Shown one piece after another: positions 15,064-18,261 of a stretch of 18,261 bases of DNA (the stretch's first letter is position 1; each line of letters starts with the position of its first letter). The stretch is taken from assembly GCA_004555855.1 (NCBI GenBank), contig SFJQ01000023.1, positions 1-18,261 on the forward strand. Reading direction: 5' to 3'. Position numbers and translations under genes: made by a program. Below the pieces are notes generated by a model. The model saw only the letters and a list, made by a program, of their open reading frames with translations, had not been told where the DNA came from and searched no databases. Origin of the DNA: [Eubacterium] saphenum. GTDB taxonomy: Bacteria; Bacillota; Clostridia; Oscillospirales; Ruminococcaceae.

Positions 15064-15118
15064 AAAAATTCTCCTTTTCTTTGATTAACGTTCACGGCAA
15101 TGCCGAGTAAATGCAAAA

Positions 15119-15625
15119 TTACTTTTCGGTAAAAAGCTCTTCCTGAAGCTTTCTGTCCTTCTCGTTGATTTTCTCAATCATCTTGCGCTTTTCAATACTG
15201 AGCTGAGCCTCAAGCGCCTCGTTGCTGAGAGCGAGCATCTGTACGGCAAGGATAGCTGCGTTTTCCGCGCCGTCCACGGCAACAGTTGCCACGGGAATGC
15301 CCGAGGGCATCTGAACGGTTGATAAAAGCGCGTCCATACCGTCAAAATTCTTGCCCGAACAAGGGATTCCGATAACGGGAAGCGTTGTGTGAGCCGCAAC
15401 AATTCCCGCAAGATGCGCCGCCATACCCGCCGCGCAGATAATAACGCCGAAGCCGTTTCCTCTTGCCTTTTCGGCAAATTCGCTTACAGCTCTGGGGGTT
15501 CTGTGCGCGGACATTATCCTGCACTCATACTCCAAGCCAAAGCTCTTGATTTTATCGAGAGCCTTTCTTACAACGGGCAAATCGCTGTCGCTGCCCATAA
15601 TTACCGCAACTTTTTTTGCTGCCAT
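15119..15625 (-). CDS. purE: N5-carboxyaminoimidazole ribonucleotide mutase
   Basis: Converts N5-CAIR to CAIR (or, in class II enzymes, AIR plus CO2 to CAIR). The 168 residues have the PurE core: VAVIMGSDSDLP near the N-terminus, the active-site SAHRTP, and VIICAAGMAAHLAG, followed by PVIGIPCSG. The C-terminus carries a charged helical tail (KRKMIEKINEKDRKLQ) beyond the usual end. I chose the ATG at 15625, with AAAGGAAG about 7 bases upstream; the longer reading frame from a TTG at 15706 adds 27 unrelated residues that overlap the leader hairpin. No purK lies beside it, so either purK is elsewhere or the enzyme is class II-like. First gene of the pur operon, preceded by an attenuator-like leader. 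Confidence 0.96.
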   Translation of the reverse strand: MAAKKVAVIMGSDSDLPVVRKALDKIKSFGLEYECRIMSAHRTPRAVSEFAEKARGNGFGVIICAAGMAAHLAGIVAAHTTLPVIGIPCSGKNFDGMDALLSTVQMPSGIPVATVAVDGAENAAILAVQMLALSNEALEAQLSIEKRKMIEKINEKDRKLQEELFTEK

Positions 15626-15654
15626 ATCAAAACTTCCTTTCAAAAATAATATCA

Positions 15655-15686
15655 AATAAAAATAGCTGTATAATGCAATACAGCTA
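15655..15686 (-). terminator. Terminator-like hairpin inside the purE leader
   Basis: A 9-bp perfect stem (15663-15671 with 15678-15686, TAGCTGTAT/ATACAGCTA), 6-nt loop, followed on the minus strand by TTTTTATTT. It lies between the pur promoter and purE, ending about 30 bases before the ATG, so it can act as an attenuator. The stem has only three G-C pairs, so it may be weak or need a co-factor. It may also stop transcripts from the upstream HD-domain operon, which has no terminator of its own. Confidence 0.65.
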
Positions 15687-15761
15687 AAAATCGGTTTTTT
15701 GTGCAACTATTCCGTAAAAATCACACGATATTTCACACGAAAAACACTTTTTCCAAAACAT
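15684..15761 (-). CDS. Possible 25-aa leader peptide ahead of purE
   Basis: Within the predicted purE leader an AGGAG (15775-15771) stands 9 bases before an ATG (15761) that opens 25 codons. The peptide starts MFWKKCFSCEISC and contains three Cys and one Trp. Its TAG stop is made of the first three bases of the terminator-like stem (15686-15684). A ribosome finishing here would cover the 5' arm of that stem and favour read-through into purE. The coding potential of so short a frame cannot be proven from one sequence; the 8-base direct repeat within it (15721-15728 and 15733-15740) could instead be an operator or RNA element. Function is inference from the geometry. Confidence 0.4.
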   Translation of the reverse strand: MFWKKCFSCEISCDFYGIVAQKTDF

Positions 15762-15824
15762 CGTTCCGTTCTCCTGTCAAAAAATGGATTTTACGCTTAA
15801 AGCTGCAAATAAACCCTCATTCTT

Positions 15825-15853
15825 ATTTTACTATAATTCTCCCGAAATTGCAA
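15825..15853 (-). promoter_or_regulatory. Sigma-A promoter of the purine operon
   Basis: -35 TTGCAA (15853-15848) and -10 TAAAAT (15830-15825) on the minus strand with a 17-base spacer, 33 bases after the stop of the HD-domain gene. Predicted start near 15818, giving a leader of about 190 nt, far longer than needed for translation. I see no purine (xpt-type) riboswitch, no ZTP riboswitch core and no Bacillus-type PurBox in it. Confidence 0.7.
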
Positions 15854-15886
15854 GGGGTTTTTAAAATTTTTTCAAAATCGGCGCTG

Positions 15887-16579
15887 TCAAAGTATTCTGG
15901 AGTTGTTTATAACCACGCCGAAGGTAACTCCGAGAGAGTGCGCGGCGGTTCGGCAAACGCTCATTCTGGAGAGGAAAATCTCGAAATATTCCATAACCGA
16001 GCTGATTTTGAGGTCGATTTTGAGACTGAGGATAAGCTCCTTGTTGTTCTCGGCGAACATCAGCTCGGAGCTTTCAACGGCGTAGTTCACGCGGTCGTGG
16101 ATATCTGCGGCAAGGTTTTCGCTGCTCGGGACAAACGGCTGCCCGTCCTTTCCGCGAACGCGCGTTCTGCGAACATCGGACTTGTCCGCTATAATCAGCG
16201 CCGCGGCAATCGGAGTCACGGGATAAGCGCTTCCCTCGTCGTGGTTGCCGATAGCCGAAACGACGCGCGAAATCTCCTCGGCGGGCATTCCGAGCTTATC
16301 CAGCAGTCGAAACGCCATAATCGCGCCCGTTTGCGCGTGTCCGACTCTGTTCACGACATTCCCGATATCGTGAAGATAAGCGGCAATCTGTGCCAGCTCG
16401 CAGGTTCTCGCATCATAGCCGAGCGTGTTCAAAATCATAAACGCGTTTGTCGCCGCGCGTTCAACGTGCGCTTTTGAATGCTCCGTGTAGCCGATAGCGG
16501 AAAGCGCTTCGTCCGCGAATTTGATGTACGTCTGAACATCGCTGTTTATTTTGATGTAATCGTAGGTAATGTTGCTCAT
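15887..16579 (-). CDS. HD-domain phosphohydrolase of unknown substrate
   Basis: Cytoplasmic metal-dependent phosphohydrolase of the HD superfamily, 230 residues. The metal ligands are visible in order: H38 in EHSKAHVERAA, the His-Asp pair in AYLHDIGN (H70-D71), H81 in GHAQTG, H113 in IGNHDEG and D132 in IIADKSDV. This five-part arrangement resembles HD proteins that cleave phosphate esters or nucleotides rather than GAF/HD-GYP signalling proteins. The remaining C-terminal third (about 150-230) has no motif I know. The ATG has AAGGAG 5 bases upstream. It starts 15 bases after the small membrane-protein gene, so they form a two-gene unit. It lies just upstream of the purine operon on the same strand, but a nucleotide substrate would be speculation. 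No terminator follows before the pur promoter. Confidence 0.88.
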   Translation of the reverse strand: MSNITYDYIKINSDVQTYIKFADEALSAIGYTEHSKAHVERAATNAFMILNTLGYDARTCELAQIAAYLHDIGNVVNRVGHAQTGAIMAFRLLDKLGMPAEEISRVVSAIGNHDEGSAYPVTPIAAALIIADKSDVRRTRVRGKDGQPFVPSSENLAADIHDRVNYAVESSELMFAENNKELILSLKIDLKISSVMEYFEIFLSRMSVCRTAAHSLGVTFGVVINNSRIL

Positions 16580-16594
16580 AAAATCTCCTTAAAA

Positions 16595-17032
16595 TCAACG
16601 AAGGAAGTCAATTATCCATATTATTGTTCCGCAAGCCGACGGAATAAACACCAAAGCGCCGATAATTATTGTCGCGAGAGCGTTTCCGTCGATAACAAAG
16701 CCGAAAATCCTGCTTTTCAGCACACGTTTTCTCTTCCCCTCAACATAGAGCTTCTTTTTCATCATCATTTCACCGGGGAAGATATTCCGGAACTCTTGTT
16801 CACCCACGCGGTAAACTGCGGCGGGAAAGCGTTTTGTATCGTCAAGGCGCAGAAATTCCGCTTTGACGGGCTTTGAGGTGACGAGAAGGAACAGCGCCGC
16901 GATAAAGAACAGCGCCGTGAGGACGATTGCGCCCGCCAGAATCCACATCAGAAGCATTCCCACATCGGCAAGCCCGAATCCCAGACAAAGCATCAGCAAG
17001 GCAAACAATCCGAAGCCTATTACATATTCCAC
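16595..17032 (-). CDS. Small membrane protein, unknown function
   Basis: About 145 residues from a GTG start (17032), with GAGGGTGA a few bases upstream. A longer frame opens at a TTG (17077), but that codon is the first half of the promoter's TTGACA -35 box, so it cannot be in the transcript. Two hydrophobic segments lie at the N-terminus (about 4-21 and 26-52), then a charged, basic middle (about 53-115) with AAVYRVGEQEF and LYVEGKRKR. One more hydrophobic segment (about 116-142) ends IIWIIDFLR. The middle block between membrane helices recalls DUF3592-like proteins, which I hold only as a weak guess. First gene of a two-gene unit with the HD phosphohydrolase. Confidence 0.8.
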   Translation of the reverse strand: MEYVIGFGLFALLMLCLGFGLADVGMLLMWILAGAIVLTALFFIAALFLLVTSKPVKAEFLRLDDTKRFPAAVYRVGEQEFRNIFPGEMMMKKKLYVEGKRKRVLKSRIFGFVIDGNALATIIIGALVFIPSACGTIIWIIDFLR

Positions 17033-17048
17033 AAAATCACCCTCTGTT

Positions 17049-17077
17049 ATTTTAGCATATTTCCTATATTTTGTCAA
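17049..17077 (-). promoter_or_regulatory. Sigma-A promoter of the membrane protein/HD phosphohydrolase unit
   Basis: Perfect -35 TTGACA (17077-17072), 17-base spacer, -10 TAAAAT (17054-17049) with an upstream TGC that makes an extended -10. Predicted start near 17042, leaving only about 10 nt before the GTG, so the ribosome binding site lies almost at the 5' end of the mRNA. Its position rules out the longer TTG-started reading frame. Confidence 0.8.
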
Positions 17078-17115
17078 CCGTTATCTCAAAAATCGAAGAT
17101 TTTGTATTTAGTTTA

Positions 17116-17144
17116 TTGACTTAATGACAGAAATGTGGTATAAT
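17116..17144 (+). promoter_or_regulatory. Extended -10 sigma-A promoter of the solute-binding protein gene
   Basis: -35 TTGACT (17116-17121), 17-base spacer, TGG directly before a perfect -10 TATAAT (17139-17144). Predicted start near 17151. It is divergent from the membrane-protein promoter, with only 38 bases between the two -35 boxes. A small AAAATC/GATTTT dyad at about 17089-17103 lies between them and could serve both. Confidence 0.85.
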
Positions 17145-17184
17145 AAAGATAATTATAAGTTGTTTATGGAAGGGAGGGATTTTC

Positions 17185-18261
17185 CTGAAAAAGCGGATTT
17201 TGATTTTGGCAATAACGGCGCTTTTGTGCGGGTGCAGCGCGGGTTCTCATAAAAACGCGTCAAGCGCTCCGAGCACCGATGAATCAACCGACAGCTCGCT
17301 GCCTTTCGATGACTATTATCCCGATATTCAGCCGGACACGCCCGTTCTGACCTATCTCGGACGGCGCGATTTAAAAGGCTCGGACGCGCTTTCGCTTTAC
17401 AAAAAGACGTTTGCCGCGGATTATTCGGAGTCGGAAACGCTTATTCGCGAATATTGCTCCGAATATCGCCTTGCGGACGCGCTTTCTGAGAAAATCTCCT
17501 CCGACCGTTCTCCCGACCTCACGGACAAGCTCCCGAACAGCTATCCTTACCTGATATCAAAAAATTATTACGAGGATTTGACGAAATATCTCGACAGAAG
17601 CGCGCCGCAATGGGAAGAATACGCGCCTTATATCGATTATTACAGCTATGGTGAACATCACTTTTTCTACCCCGAAACCGTGACCGCCGCGCCGCGTTTT
17701 CTCGTGTACTGCAAGGAGCGGTTTTCAACGCTCGGGATAACCGACCCCGAACAGCTGTTCTACGAAAATAAGTGGACGAGAACCGAATTTATAAACGCCG
17801 CGAAAACGTTTTGCGGAGCAATGGGCGGAGTCGGAGTTTACGGTGATTACATCACGGACAGCTTCATCTCGGCAGCCGGCGAAACCGTTTTTGCAAAATC
17901 CGAAAACGGTCAGCTTGTGTGCAACCTGAACAGCGAAAAAATTACCGAGGTTTTCGATTTCCTGAAAAACGAGCTTTCCGCAAAAATGAACACCGAAAAT
18001 TTCACGGGCTACGATAAGATTATAAACGGACGCGCGGCTTTTTTGCTGGTTGACGAGGAGGGCTATGAGGAGCTTTTGAAAATCGATTCATGGAAAACCT
18101 ACGGCGCAGTTCCCGTTCCGAAAAGCGATGAAAGCGAAATCTATTACTGCGCGGCAAGCTGCGATGGTTTTCTTGTACCGAAGGGCGCGAAAAACGTCAA
18201 GGGCGCGGCTTGCTTTATAAACTGCGGAAGAATTGTCGCTCAGCAAAAGGAAAACGAAGAA
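17185..18261 (+). CDS. ABC transporter solute-binding lipoprotein, 3' end outside window
   Basis: Extracellular substrate receptor of an ABC importer, probably for sugars or oligosaccharides (family 1 type). 359 codons are visible, with no stop before the window end. The N-terminus KKRILILAITALLCGCSAG is a lipoprotein signal with lipobox LCGC, so the mature protein starts at a lipidated Cys. Later blocks fit the family: ENKWTRTEFINAAK, GRAAFLLVDEEG, TYGAVPVPKSDE and DGFLVPKGAKNVKGAACF. No ATG, GTG or TTG opens this frame at a sensible place. A CTG at 17185 stands 6 bases after AGGGAGGG, so I take CTG as the start. An ATG at 17166 is in another frame and overlaps the ribosome binding site. Permease genes probably follow outside the window. 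Substrate cannot be told from sequence. Confidence 0.85.
   Translation, partial: MKKRILILAITALLCGCSAGSHKNASSAPSTDESTDSSLPFDDYYPDIQPDTPVLTYLGRRDLKGSDALSLYKKTFAADYSESETLIREYCSEYRLADALSEKISSDRSPDLTDKLPNSYPYLISKNYYEDLTKYLDRSAPQWEEYAPYIDYYSYGEHHFFYPETVTAAPRFLVYCKERFSTLGITDPEQLFYENKWTRTEFINAAKTFCGAMGGVGVYGDYITDSFISAAGETVFAKSENGQLVCNLNSEKITEVFDFLKNELSAKMNTENFTGYDKIINGRAAFLLVDEEGYEELLKIDSWKTYGAVPVPKSDESEIYYCAASCDGFLVPKGAKNVKGAACFINCGRIVAQQKENEE

Noticed and set aside
15626..15706. N-terminal extension of PurE by 27 residues from a TTG
   Set aside because: The extension is hydrophobic and unrelated to PurE, passes through the leader hairpin, and a good ribosome binding site precedes the ATG at 15625.
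15626..15818. Purine (xpt-type) or ZTP riboswitch in the pur leader
   Set aside because: Neither the conserved purine aptamer loops nor the ZTP core motif can be found; only a small hairpin and a short reading frame are visible.
17166..17168. ATG as the start of the solute-binding protein
   Set aside because: It lies out of frame with the lipoprotein signal and overlaps the ribosome binding site.

Overview
The window reads as a stretch of chromosome from a low-to-mid GC Gram-positive anaerobe of the class Clostridia, most likely a Ruminococcus-like member of the Oscillospiraceae. This is inferred from the protein style, the AGGAGG-type ribosome binding sites, the near-perfect sigma-A promoters (TTGACA/TATAAT with 17-bp spacers), the clostridial-type pur gene set and the solute-binding lipoprotein. 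I ran no database search, so the genus is a guess.

Layout. (1) 1-3513, minus strand: the start of a truncated protein that looks like a GNAT acetyltransferase (1-96), then a branched-chain amino acid operon ilvB-ilvN-ilvC with its own promoter (3485-3513) and terminator (135-164). (2) 3534-5063, minus strand: one secreted coiled-coil/M23 peptidoglycan hydrolase gene with a consensus promoter, a 5'-UTR hairpin and a terminator. (3) 5294-6778, plus strand: gdhA as a single-gene unit. (4) 6780-7145: a non-coding block packed with perfect or near-perfect inverted repeats, including three 20-bp tandem hairpin units. (5) 7146-15853, minus strand: a nine-gene purine operon in transcription order purE-purC-purF paralogue-purF-purM-unknown 171-aa gene-purN-purO-type IMP cyclohydrolase-stand-alone AICAR transformylase. 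Its roughly 190-nt leader holds a possible 25-codon reading frame that stops exactly at an intrinsic-terminator-like hairpin. (6) 15887-17077, minus strand: an HD-domain phosphohydrolase and a small membrane protein with their own promoter. (7) 17116-18261, plus strand: a divergently transcribed ABC solute-binding lipoprotein with an apparent CTG start, cut by the window end.

How the genes work together. The ilv genes turn pyruvate or 2-ketobutyrate into the dihydroxyacid precursors of valine, leucine and isoleucine. GdhA assimilates ammonia into glutamate, the amino donor for those pathways and the source of glutamine for purines. The pur operon covers PRPP to IMP except for PurD, PurL, PurB and (if needed) PurK, which must lie elsewhere. 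The last two steps use an unusual pairing: an AICAR transformylase without the usual fused cyclohydrolase domain, next to an archaeal-type (PurO, Ntn-fold) IMP cyclohydrolase.

The most notable points are: a second PurF in the operon that has lost the catalytic Cys and the aligned glutamine-binding residues while keeping the PRPP loop and Fe-S cysteines; the possible leader-ORF/terminator attenuator ahead of purE; the unknown gene between purM and purN; and the hairpin-dense repeat block after gdhA.
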